From Bacteroidia bacterium (GTDB taxonomy: Bacteria; Bacteroidota; Bacteroidia; Cytophagales; Cyclobacteriaceae): a stretch of 7,234 nucleotides of DNA. Below the pieces are notes generated by a model. It was not told where the DNA came from. It worked only from the letters and a program-made list of their open reading frames with translations, and searched no databases. The position numbers and the translations under genes are program-made. Shown here one piece after another: positions 1 through 6,477 of this stretch. Positions within the stretch are counted from its first letter, which is position 1; the number at the start of each line of letters is the position of its first letter. The stretch covers positions 1 through 7,234 of the forward strand of contig JANXRR010000217.1 in NCBI GenBank assembly GCA_025356795.1, in the 5' to 3' direction.

Positions 1-467
1 TTCTTCACAAAGAATGTAGGATGAGGTGGCAATATTCCAATTCTGATTTTTTGTTTATTGAAATTTCGGTTGCTATATTTTCGTACAATTTTTTGTGGGT
101 TTTTAGATCGAAAATAAACCAAATCACCAAAAACACATTCTACTTTTTGCTTTTTAAATTCATTAATTACTAAAGAGAGAATTTGATTATTTACAAAGTA
201 ATCGTCCGAATTAATTATACCAATAACATCACCCGTTGCCATTTCAATTCCCTTATTCATGGCATCATAAAGGCCTTCATCTTTTTCACTTATGAATCTC
301 GAAATTTTTGAACCATATGATTGGATTATTTCTTGTGTTCCATCAGTGGAAAGACCATCAATAATTATATATTCAATATTATCATAATCTTGCGACAAAA
401 CTGAATCAATAGTCTCTTTAATCGTTAAACTACTATTGTAAGAGACAGTAAGAATTGAGATTTTCAT
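1..467 (-). CDS. GT2 family glycosyltransferase, N-terminal part (runs off left edge)
   Basis: Translating from the ATG at 467 gives 155 residues with no stop before the window edge. The reading is a GT-A fold glycosyltransferase of family 2, which transfers a sugar from a nucleotide donor to a lipid-linked glycan on the cytoplasmic side of the membrane. Visible landmarks are the opening strand MKISILTVSYN, the IIIDGLSTDGT donor-binding loop (residues 34-44), EGLYDAMNKGI (64-74) and the NSDD motif (86-89), which stands in for the DXD metal-binding site. PHPTFF at 148-153 is a motif often seen in this 'DGxSTDGT' subfamily. About 100 C-terminal residues are probably missing. The start lies 27 bases after the stop of the upstream GT4 gene, so it is the last visible gene of the operon. 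Donor and acceptor cannot be read from the sequence. The DNA is clearly more AT-rich than the centre of the cluster. Confidence 0.9.
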   Translation of the reverse strand, partial: MKISILTVSYNSSLTIKETIDSVLSQDYDNIEYIIIDGLSTDGTQEIIQSYGSKISRFISEKDEGLYDAMNKGIEMATGDVIGIINSDDYFVNNQILSLVINEFKKQKVECVFGDLVYFRSKNPQKIVRKYSNRNFNKQKIRIGILPPHPTFFVK

Positions 468-494
468 TTTTAATGTTACTTCTAATCTTAATAT

Positions 495-1610
495 TTAAAT
501 CCCTTTGGAATTATCAAATAAGCAACCCAACTGAGCAGAATACGTCTCTTTAGTTAACTTCGCTAATTTCAATTTACCTTCATTTACAAGTTTATCTCTT
601 AAGGAGCTCGAACCCAATAGTTGTGATAATGCTCCGCTTATTTCTTCAATAGACATCGGATTAAATAATAACCCAGCATTTCCTACCTGTTCCGAAAGTG
701 CTACCGCATCGGAGGAACAAACAGCCAACCCATATTGAAACGCTTCATAAATAGGTAGACTGACACTCTCAAATAAACTTGGCATTACTAAACTGGTAGC
801 ATTCAAGTATAAAGCGGCTAAATCTGATTGATCAACATAACCAATATGTATTACGTGCTTAGTAAGTCCGAGCTCTTCAACACGATCAAAAACATTTTTA
901 AACTGATCTCTTTTCTGACCTGTAAATAACAGACTTACTTCAGGAAATTGATCCGCAATTCGGGCAAACGCCTCAACCAATCTTAAGTGATTTTTGTGCG
1001 GCCAGAATTGTGCTGGATAAAAAAGGTATCGTTCAGGTAGGTTATATTTTGTCTTAATTTTTGCGATTTGAAAGGGCGAATACTTATCTTTTGCGAATAA
1101 GGGTGGTGCCGTTATTATAGCAATTTTATTCCTGGCCACACCAAGAAACCGAATAATATCGTTTCGAACGAATTCAGATTCACAAATTATTTTTGATGCT
1201 TTTTTTGTTAAAAGGGAGTTGATTAGTTTTCTCCATATTCTCTGGAAGACGGTAAAATTCTCTGGGAAATAATATTCCTGCAAATCATGGAGCGTGAAGA
1301 AAAAAGGTCTTTTTGTAAGCAATAACAAAGGTGAATAAATAGGCGCTAATACAAGATCTTCATCTTCAAAAGGATCCTTTCCTTTGAAGCTCGAAAAATA
1401 CCGGAGCATAATTTTTATCCAATAACCTAGCGAAGCCTGAACATGATTCACAGAAAAGCCAGCCGCGGCATAGTGTGTATTAGTGACATTGGTATACAAT
1501 GTTATTTTTAGGCCTTGATAGAGTTTTAAGGCTTCAATCATTGATAAGGTATATTGAAATGTGCCACCATTTTCAGGCTCAGCCAATACCAAAACTCCCA
1601 ATTTTTTCAT
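495..1610 (-). CDS. GT4 family glycosyltransferase
   Basis: This 371-residue protein has the two-domain GT-B layout of GT4 retaining glycosyltransferases, at the usual length. The N-terminal acceptor domain opens with MKKLGVLVLA and a glycine loop ENGGTFQYT (13-21), and carries TLHDLQEYYFPE (106-117), where H108 and D109 match the position of the conserved His in this family. The C-terminal donor domain begins near YLFYPAQFWPHKNH (195-208), in which K206 is the usual donor-phosphate lysine. It contains the E-x7-E pair E281 and E289 in FESVSLPIYEA; the more common form is EGFGLP, so the loop is somewhat divergent. No signal peptide or membrane segment is visible, so it should act in the cytoplasm or at the inner face of the membrane. 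The gene starts 8 bases after the preceding aminotransferase gene. A weak purine stretch (AAGAAG) ends four bases before the ATG. The sugar transferred is unknown. Confidence 0.92.
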   Translation of the reverse strand: MKKLGVLVLAEPENGGTFQYTLSMIEALKLYQGLKITLYTNVTNTHYAAAGFSVNHVQASLGYWIKIMLRYFSSFKGKDPFEDEDLVLAPIYSPLLLLTKRPFFFTLHDLQEYYFPENFTVFQRIWRKLINSLLTKKASKIICESEFVRNDIIRFLGVARNKIAIITAPPLFAKDKYSPFQIAKIKTKYNLPERYLFYPAQFWPHKNHLRLVEAFARIADQFPEVSLLFTGQKRDQFKNVFDRVEELGLTKHVIHIGYVDQSDLAALYLNATSLVMPSLFESVSLPIYEAFQYGLAVCSSDAVALSEQVGNAGLLFNPMSIEEISGALSQLLGSSSLRDKLVNEGKLKLAKLTKETYSAQLGCLFDNSKGI

Positions 1611-1618
1611 TTTACTTC

Positions 1619-2890
1619 TTAGTATATTTTTTCAAGAGTGCTCTTCAGATGTTTTAGATTCTCAGCAGAAAGAAAATTCATCTTTGCCAAGCCAATACCT
1701 CCATGATCATACACCTGCTGAGCATTGGGAAAATGAAAGCCATAGTTCTTTTCAATTCTTTCCAGATCACCTTTCAAAATCCATTCTTTCCAGGTACCCT
1801 TTCGAAAAAATGAAAGAGAGTTGATCAATTCAAAGTTTGCATGCCACAGAGTAATTCCATTGCCACTCAGGTTGTCCCATAATACCTTTTTAGAAACCTG
1901 GCTATGGGTAAGATCAATTTTCAAAACCGCCTGGGCATAGGAAGATTGGTCTGGTGCTTGTCCAGCACCAAGCATTAATTCTAGACCCTGAAATTTCTCT
2001 ATGTAGCTTTTAAAATCAAGAACAGCCTCGCGCAATAACTCTAAATGTTTAGGATAACCCTTGAGCTGCTCTCTAACCACAGCCGCCACAATTTCAGACA
2101 TCCTGCCATTCCAGGCTAGTTGCTCAACATCACGAACACCAAATTCAATTGTTCGATCCCCCCAATGTCTCATTGCTCTTAATTCACGAGCCAATCCTTC
2201 GTTTGAGGTAAGAATCATTCCTCCTTCTCCTCCCTGAATCGGTTTTATACACCCAAAAGAAAAAACGGAGGTATCTCCCCAGGTACCGGCTTTTCTACCT
2301 TGTGCAACAGTTCCCAACGAAAGGCAAGCATCTTCTATCAATTTCCATCCTGAAGCCGTGGCCTGATCTCTCAACATTTTCATGTTCTCAGGATTACCCC
2401 ACATATGAGTTGCTATCAGTGCTTTAGTTGCTTTACCCGAATTCTCAATAATACTTGATTGATCGAGCATAAATGTTCCGTTTGAAACGTCAGCAAAAAT
2501 GGGGGTTGCTCCGGCATTCAAAACAGCCATGGCTGTAGCTGAGCAAGTATCAATCTGATGAATGACTTCATCTCCTGGTTTTAAGCCAAGAGCTCGCATA
2601 GACATTTGAAGTGCCATTCCACCACTACCTACTGCAATAGCATGAGGAACTCCGATATACTCCGCAAAATCAGCTTCTAAGCGTTCATGAGCTAACCCTT
2701 TCCCGTAAGCCATGTTCCATTGAGAACTCTTGAGTACATCTTCAACCGCTTTTAATTCGTTTCCCATGACACGCGGATAAACTCCCAATCGATTTCCAAG
2801 AAATTTTTTTGCTATGGAAACTAGTCCACCGTACAGTTTAGGGTATCGATCCTTAAAGCTTCGGACAATTGGTATTAAACGATTAAGCAT
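1619..2890 (-). CDS. DegT/DnrJ/EryC1/StrS-family aminotransferase, divergent, with N-terminal extension
   Basis: A 423-residue PLP-dependent protein of the sugar-aminotransferase family (fold type I). The Schiff-base lysine is K216 in SFGCIKPIQGGEGG (211-224), and D187 in LIEDAC (184-189) is the residue expected to bind the pyridine nitrogen. THMWGNPENM (161-170) and NGRMSEIVAAV match other family landmarks, so it is probably an aminotransferase and not a dehydratase, which has His in place of the lysine. It differs from typical members in several ways. There are about 35 to 40 extra N-terminal residues, basic and partly hydrophobic, before the usual start of the domain. The phosphate-binding SGT-type motif reads GSGG (88-91). 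The aromatic residue in the TF-ATA motif is Cys (TCSATA, 115-120). The usual EDAAxxHG reads EDACLSLG. The C-terminal LPxH-type motif is not evident. The gene starts 9 bases after the methyltransferase gene. Substrate unknown; amination of a nucleotide keto sugar is the family default. Confidence 0.87.
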   Translation of the reverse strand: MLNRLIPIVRSFKDRYPKLYGGLVSIAKKFLGNRLGVYPRVMGNELKAVEDVLKSSQWNMAYGKGLAHERLEADFAEYIGVPHAIAVGSGGMALQMSMRALGLKPGDEVIHQIDTCSATAMAVLNAGATPIFADVSNGTFMLDQSSIIENSGKATKALIATHMWGNPENMKMLRDQATASGWKLIEDACLSLGTVAQGRKAGTWGDTSVFSFGCIKPIQGGEGGMILTSNEGLARELRAMRHWGDRTIEFGVRDVEQLAWNGRMSEIVAAVVREQLKGYPKHLELLREAVLDFKSYIEKFQGLELMLGAGQAPDQSSYAQAVLKIDLTHSQVSKKVLWDNLSGNGITLWHANFELINSLSFFRKGTWKEWILKGDLERIEKNYGFHFPNAQQVYDHGGIGLAKMNFLSAENLKHLKSTLEKIY

Positions 2891-2899
2891 AGATAAAAA

Positions 2900-3742
2900 T
2901 CAAGGCTTGGTTACAAGGAAAGAATACATTCTGCCCGGCAACTTTGAATACTTCAAAGCAACACTCCCAATCTTAACTACCAGAGAGCGGGGCAAAAATT
3001 TTGTAAGGAATTTACCTGCACTTGTTGACGTTATTTTATTCGCTAATGATTCGTCTGTTTTAGGGAATAGATTAATTGGAGAATCATATGGTTTGATGAT
3101 TTTCTTTATTTCAAATCCAGCCTTTACAAAAGCATTGTTATACTCTTTTAAAGTAAATGCATTTTCTCCACCGTATAATTGATGATCAACCTGCGCATCC
3201 AAAAATGCTTTTAAACTTCCTTCACGATTATCTATAACGTGCTCACGACAACCAAGCAGCAGACCTCCATTCTTAAGAACCCGAAAATACTCGCTTACCA
3301 TTTTATTCAGATCCCAGGCGTGATGCAATCCCTGACGAACGTAAACGATATCGAAAGTTCCATCCGGAAATGGCAGATTCTCCCCAAAAGCCTCAACAAT
3401 TTCCGCAGACAAACCGGATTGGGTTAAGTTTGAATTTATTGCACCACGACCAACCGAAGCAGAGGCATCTGGCTCAACAACTGTAACATCAAATCCATTC
3501 TTAGCAAACGCATAGGTAGCAATACCATTGCCCCCCGGTATATCTAAGATCCGGCTTGATCCACGATTATATACCTTAATTAATCTTAAGGTTTCCTTAA
3601 ACTCCTCACTTGCTTCAAACCGTTTGCAATTCTCTAACAAATCTCTTGTCAGATATGCATTGAAAATCAACTCCTGATGATTGGGGTCGTCTCGAAGGAT
3701 GTTTATAGCCTCCTCCCAGGTATAACGGGGCTGTTGTTTCAT
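2900..3742 (-). CDS. class I SAM-dependent methyltransferase (Methyltransf_11 type)
   Basis: A 280-residue protein with a Rossmann-type methyltransferase core in the middle. Motif I is ILDIPGGNGIATYAF (65-79), followed by the acidic end of strand two in VTVVEPD (86-92), whose E90 would bind the SAM ribose. FDIVYVRQGLHHAWD (130-144) is the motif IV region, and EYFRVLKNGGLLLG (151-164) is the post-motif typical of Methyltransf_11 proteins. The N-terminal 60 residues look like a helical lid and the last 80 residues are a less conserved tail with several basic residues. The LHH pair is common in ubiE-like and small-molecule methyltransferases. Given the neighbours, the likely target is a hydroxyl or amino group on a nucleotide sugar or a lipid-linked glycan, but this is inferred from context only. 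The start follows an A/T-rich leader with no Shine-Dalgarno sequence, 30 bases after the acyltransferase stop. Confidence 0.9.
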   Translation of the reverse strand: MKQQPRYTWEEAINILRDDPNHQELIFNAYLTRDLLENCKRFEASEEFKETLRLIKVYNRGSSRILDIPGGNGIATYAFAKNGFDVTVVEPDASASVGRGAINSNLTQSGLSAEIVEAFGENLPFPDGTFDIVYVRQGLHHAWDLNKMVSEYFRVLKNGGLLLGCREHVIDNREGSLKAFLDAQVDHQLYGGENAFTLKEYNNAFVKAGFEIKKIIKPYDSPINLFPKTDESLANKITSTSAGKFLTKFLPRSLVVKIGSVALKYSKLPGRMYSFLVTKP

Positions 3743-3772
3743 AAATTAAAAATGTTTTTCCAACGTCTTAAT

Positions 3773-4396
3773 CTAAATTTGGCTGCCTGTTGCAATCTTC
3801 TTTATAAATCTTGCCGGATTTCCAGCCACAATGGTATACGGGTCAACGTCTTTTGCAACAACACTTCCTGCTCCAACAATAGCTCCTTCACCAATTTTTA
3901 CTCCTTTAAGCACGATCACATTAAATCCTAACCAAACACGATCTTCAATCACTATAGGTTTTGATTTAACACCCGTCCAATCACATTTCTCAAAGCATTC
4001 CGGACCTCCATATGTTTTATAGAAATGTGAAACAACTTTAGTTCGCTGGCTCCAGTCTGCGGAATGTGAATCATGATCGTATAGTGTTATCCCCCAAGCA
4101 ATGGTAACGTCATTTCCTATTTTTATACTTTCCCTTGAAATGACAGAGCCTCCCGCACCAAAATAGCATCGGTCTCCAATAGCGATGTATCCCGTATCAG
4201 ACTCAAATATCATGCTCGCACTGATTACACCATTCTTTCCAACATCAAGATATCTTTTAGGTTCAGTTGATTTAAAGAACTGCACGCTGAATCCACGCAA
4301 TAATCTTGTAGAAGAATCAATTTTAACCCTATTACCTAAGCTCTTCAGTCGCCTTCTTTGCAAATAGTTAAGGATTCTCAATAGAAATCGTTTCAT
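3773..4396 (-). CDS. hexapeptide-repeat (left-handed beta-helix) acyltransferase
   Basis: A 207-residue O- or N-acyltransferase related to the CatB/WbbJ/maltose-acetyltransferase group. It would use acetyl-CoA or another acyl-CoA to modify a sugar and probably works as a trimer. Hexapeptide repeats start near residue 49 (LDVGKNGVIS), run through YIAIGDRCYFGAGGSVIS (70-87) and IKIGNDVTIAWG (91-102), and resume at PIVIEDRVWLGFNVIV (147-162) to IGEGAIVGAGSVV (168-180). It ends with the signature VAGNPARFIKK (190-200). The catalytic histidine is expected in LYDHDSHSADW (105-115), as H108 or H111. The stretch of about 35 residues after it is the excursion loop seen in relatives carrying the same DHDSHS motif. 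The basic N-terminus precedes the helix. It lacks the N-terminal Rossmann-like domain of PglD/WbdR-type amino-sugar N-acetyltransferases, so N-acetylation of the aminosugar is possible but not shown. It starts 18 bases after the upstream gene. Confidence 0.9.
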   Translation of the reverse strand: MKRFLLRILNYLQRRRLKSLGNRVKIDSSTRLLRGFSVQFFKSTEPKRYLDVGKNGVISASMIFESDTGYIAIGDRCYFGAGGSVISRESIKIGNDVTIAWGITLYDHDSHSADWSQRTKVVSHFYKTYGGPECFEKCDWTGVKSKPIVIEDRVWLGFNVIVLKGVKIGEGAIVGAGSVVAKDVDPYTIVAGNPARFIKKIATGSQI

Positions 4397-4414
4397 GATC
4401 GCCTATTCAATATA

Positions 4415-5188
4415 TTATTTATTCTTTCGTGTGAGATGCAAGAATACAACCCGATAATCTCCTGGGGCGATTTTAGAAACATCAGCATCTTTGGAAAAAC
4501 GATCTTTGATATCTACTGATGGTGGAGTTTTGGGAGATGACCACCAGTCAACTAAAAAATCCGAAATAATCCAATTGGGAAATAGGCGACTCATTGTGTC
4601 CATGTCAAAAAACCAGCCATTGTTAAAGGCTAGTCTATTCGGGCCAAGACACATACTTATAAAAAGATCAGCTTTGTCAGTCATGACTCTATCAAGTTCA
4701 GAAACAAAATTTGGCAAACAATTAGGATCAAGGCGATCACCATATCTGGCTAATCCAACAAGAGGCAAAGCTACAGTAGATGTAAATACATCAAATTGAT
4801 TTACTTCAAATGGAAGTGGAAAGGATATGTCATGGCTTACATACTTTACCTCACTGATTACATCCTTACAATCGGCCAATACAACTGAAGTCACCTGATG
4901 TTGAGAAGAGAGAATTCCACATAACATCTTGGGACTCCCTACATCAAGAACTTTTACTCTTGGTGGAGCAATTTGAATTTTTTTTGAAACCCAAAATCCA
5001 AATGCATCATAATGATCAAAAAATTCAGTTGGGTCTGCAGATGCATCACCAACAACACGCATCTCTATTTCTTTAAGAAGACTATTGCTCTTCATCATCG
5101 ATTGATAGTGAGCGGCCTTCTTACGCATTGTAAAAATGCGCAGTTTTTTTACAACTCTGGTAATTATAGGAGGGACTTGGTCTCTCAT
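4415..5188 (-). CDS. DUF268-like, methyltransferase-related protein
   Basis: A 257-residue protein that I read as related to the DUF268 family, which resembles class I methyltransferases. The best landmarks are VGLARYGDRLDP (144-155), close to the GLGRYGDPxDP signature of DUF268 as I recall it, then ELDRVM (164-169) and LGPNRLAFNNGWFF (181-194). A Rossmann-like motif I is present but degenerate: VKVLDVGSPKML (78-89), where a canonical enzyme has GxGxG. VVLADCKD (102-109) is in the place of strand two. The N-terminal 45 residues are basic and contain no clear membrane segment. DUF268 members occur in bacterial glycan loci and in nematodes, with no biochemical role that I know of. Its ATG overlaps the stop of the aminotransferase by one base (TAATG), so the two are probably translationally coupled and may act in the same step. 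A run of eight A's in the coding strand sits at 4978-4985. Confidence 0.75.
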   Translation of the reverse strand: MRDQVPPIITRVVKKLRIFTMRKKAAHYQSMMKSNSLLKEIEMRVVGDASADPTEFFDHYDAFGFWVSKKIQIAPPRVKVLDVGSPKMLCGILSSQHQVTSVVLADCKDVISEVKYVSHDISFPLPFEVNQFDVFTSTVALPLVGLARYGDRLDPNCLPNFVSELDRVMTDKADLFISMCLGPNRLAFNNGWFFDMDTMSRLFPNWIISDFLVDWWSSPKTPPSVDIKDRFSKDADVSKIAPGDYRVVFLHLTRKNK

Positions 5189-5190
5189 TA
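5186..5190 (-). promoter_or_regulatory. TAATG stop/start overlap (translational coupling)
   Basis: On the minus strand the aminotransferase TAA (5190-5188) and the next gene's ATG (5188-5186) share one A. No Shine-Dalgarno sequence precedes this ATG, so translation of the DUF268-like gene most likely relies on ribosomes terminating on the aminotransferase. This also fixes the start codon. Confidence 0.75.
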
Positions 5191-6291
5191 CAATGCGTAT
5201 TTTGTTATCAATTTATTCACAATCGCTGCAATTTTATTTACGTCATCCTTTGATAGAGTAAAGTAAGAGGGTAGATTAATTCCAATAACAGACTTTCTTA
5301 AGGCAACAGGAGACGGATCCATTTGATACATAGGCATACTGGAAAGTAAGTAGAAGTATGGTCTGGAATCTACTCCTTCTTCTTTCAAATCCAGCATGAA
5401 AGAATTTCTGAGTTCGTCATTTAGTTTATCTGCCTCAAAACAAATCAACCAGTAAGCATTTTTTGCCCAGGGAGCAACATAGTTTAGTCTTACGCTTTCA
5501 GAGGTATGGATAGTTTCCCTATACCAATAAATAAGAGAATTTCTATGCTCAGTTATTTCTTCAATACGCTCCATCTGAGCCAGCCCAAGCGCTGCCTGAA
5601 GGTTGGTCATTCTGTAATTAAATCCCTTCTCTGGGTGCCAGTATCTTTTCTCAGAGCTCATTGCATGATCTCTCAGCATTTTGGCCCTTTTAAAAAGTTT
5701 TTCATCGTTCATGGTAAGCATTCCACCTTCACCTGTGGTAATGATTTTGTTTCCATAAAAACTAAATACCGCACAATCTGAAAGTCCACCAACGCGTACT
5801 CCATGATATTCTGCACCATGAGCTTCTGCAGCATCTTCTATAACCAAAAGGTTAAACTCTTTCGCGATCTCATTTATCGGATTCATATCTGCTGGATGTC
5901 CGTATAAATGCACAGGTATGATAGCTTTAGTGCGTGGAGTAATAGCTTTTCTTATTGCTTCAGGGCTTATGCAAAGCGTATTGGGATCTATATCAACCAA
6001 AACAGGTTTTGCTCCAGTGTAAGCAACTGCGTTTGCGGTTGCCACAAACGTAAAGTCAGGAATAATCACTTCATGCTCAGGACCAATGCCCAATGCTTCC
6101 AGTGCTAAGTGAAGCCCGGTAGTCCCGTTGTTCACAGTCAAGGCATACTTCACACCACAATACTGTGCAAACGACTTTTCAAAAAGTTCTATATACCTTC
6201 CGAGTGAGGAAACCCATCCAGACTTAACTGCATCTGTTACATATGAAACTTCCTTATCTGTAATCGATGGCTGCGAAATAGGATAATGCAT
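5188..6291 (-). CDS. DegT-family nucleotide-sugar aminotransferase, GDP-perosamine synthase (RfbE/Per) type
   Basis: A 367-residue PLP enzyme of normal length for sugar aminotransferases. K182 in FSFYGNKIITTGEGG (176-190) is the Schiff-base lysine; D153 and H158 lie in VIEDAAEAHGAEY (150-162). Other landmarks are VNNGTTGLHLALEALG (53-68), the phosphate-binding loop, PVHLYGHPADM (126-136), GFNYRMTNLQAALGLAQ (223-239) and the C-terminal GINLPSYFTLS (337-347). The opening MHYPISQPSITDKE, the FxGNKxITTGEGG motif and the INLPS ending recall E. coli O157 RfbE and other GDP-perosamine synthases, which transfer an amino group from glutamate to C4 of GDP-4-keto-6-deoxymannose. Related C4 aminotransferases acting on dTDP- or UDP-sugars (VioA, PglE types) share much of this, so the exact nucleotide sugar is uncertain. 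No partner 4,6-dehydratase is in the window. It is the first gene after the 186-base gap and shares its stop with the next start. Confidence 0.9.
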   Translation of the reverse strand: MHYPISQPSITDKEVSYVTDAVKSGWVSSLGRYIELFEKSFAQYCGVKYALTVNNGTTGLHLALEALGIGPEHEVIIPDFTFVATANAVAYTGAKPVLVDIDPNTLCISPEAIRKAITPRTKAIIPVHLYGHPADMNPINEIAKEFNLLVIEDAAEAHGAEYHGVRVGGLSDCAVFSFYGNKIITTGEGGMLTMNDEKLFKRAKMLRDHAMSSEKRYWHPEKGFNYRMTNLQAALGLAQMERIEEITEHRNSLIYWYRETIHTSESVRLNYVAPWAKNAYWLICFEADKLNDELRNSFMLDLKEEGVDSRPYFYLLSSMPMYQMDPSPVALRKSVIGINLPSYFTLSKDDVNKIAAIVNKLITKYAL

Positions 6292-6338
6292 CTGTTGCTA
6301 TACTTTTAACTGATTAAATATCAATAAGTTATAAATTT

Positions 6339-6351
6339 TCCTGAGACAGGA
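6339..6351 (-). repeat. small perfect hairpin in the leader of the aminotransferase gene
   Basis: TCCTG and CAGGA form a perfect five-base-pair stem around a three-base loop, about 50 bases before the ATG at 6291. The surrounding DNA is very AT-rich. It could be an RNA hairpin in the 5' leader or a short operator-like palindrome, and a five-pair stem may also be chance. Confidence 0.35.
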
Positions 6352-6363
6352 GCTATTTTGTGT

Positions 6364-6396
6364 CGAAAATACAAAATTGTGCTTAACTTTTTGCAA
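6364..6396 (-). promoter_or_regulatory. weak Bacteroidota-type promoter match
   Basis: On the minus strand, TATTTTCG (6371-6364) matches the Bacteroidota -7 element TAnnTTTG at all but one base, with a TTG (6396-6394) 22 bases upstream, slightly further than the usual 19 to 21. It would start transcription near 6357 and give a leader of about 65 bases for the aminotransferase gene. The match is short and the region AT-rich, so it is only a candidate for an internal operon promoter. Confidence 0.2.
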
Positions 6397-6406
6397 TGAG
6401 AAGAGA

Positions 6407-6432
6407 ACCAGACCGGAAAAAAGCCATCTGGT
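6407..6432 (-). terminator. imperfect hairpin after the CgeB-like gene, possible weak terminator
   Basis: ACCAGA (6407-6412) and TCTGGT (6427-6432) pair perfectly. In minus-strand RNA the stem can extend to nine pairs with one bulged G and a U-rich loop. It lies 45 bases past the TAG of the CgeB-like gene, where a terminator or attenuator could sit. It is followed by a mixed pyrimidine stretch (TCTCTTCTC) and not by a U-run, so a classical intrinsic terminator is not supported. Confidence 0.25.
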
Positions 6433-6477
6433 GTCAAAATCAATGTATCAACAAACGAAATAATCAAATTACAGTAG

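Larger units (their letters stand above)
6292..6477. other. 186-base non-coding gap between the CgeB-like gene and the downstream operon
   Basis: No reading frame in this AT-rich stretch resembles a protein. It is the only gap over 30 bases in the window and holds the two inverted repeats and the promoter-like match listed separately. Its length against the tight spacing elsewhere suggests that a transcription unit boundary or an internal promoter lies here. I see no riboswitch, small RNA or insertion-element end. Confidence 0.7.

Noticed and set aside
1561..1824. Open reading frame of 87 codons on the plus strand over the GT4/aminotransferase junction
   Set aside because: The translation has low complexity with no recognisable domain, and both genes beneath it are well supported. 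Similar plus-strand frames at 3677-3931, 5012-5266 and 5506-5781 were rejected for the same reason.
2814..3182. Open reading frame of 122 codons on the plus strand across the aminotransferase/methyltransferase junction
   Set aside because: It lies antisense to two well-supported genes, its translation resembles no family I know, and it crosses a gene boundary. It is a shadow of the minus-strand coding.
3531..3536. Run of six C's on the plus strand as a possible phase-variation tract
   Set aside because: It encodes the conserved Pro-Gly-Gly of methyltransferase motif I, so the run is explained by the protein sequence, and six bases is short for a contingency locus.
4491..4799. Open reading frame of 102 codons on the plus strand inside the DUF268-like gene
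   Set aside because: It is fully antisense to a gene with recognisable motifs, with no domain or leader of its own.
5188..6291. Reading the perosamine-type protein as a ColD-like 3-dehydratase
   Set aside because: ColD-type dehydratases have His at the Schiff-base position. This protein has Lys182 in the GNKIITTGEGG motif, so an aminotransferase is supported.
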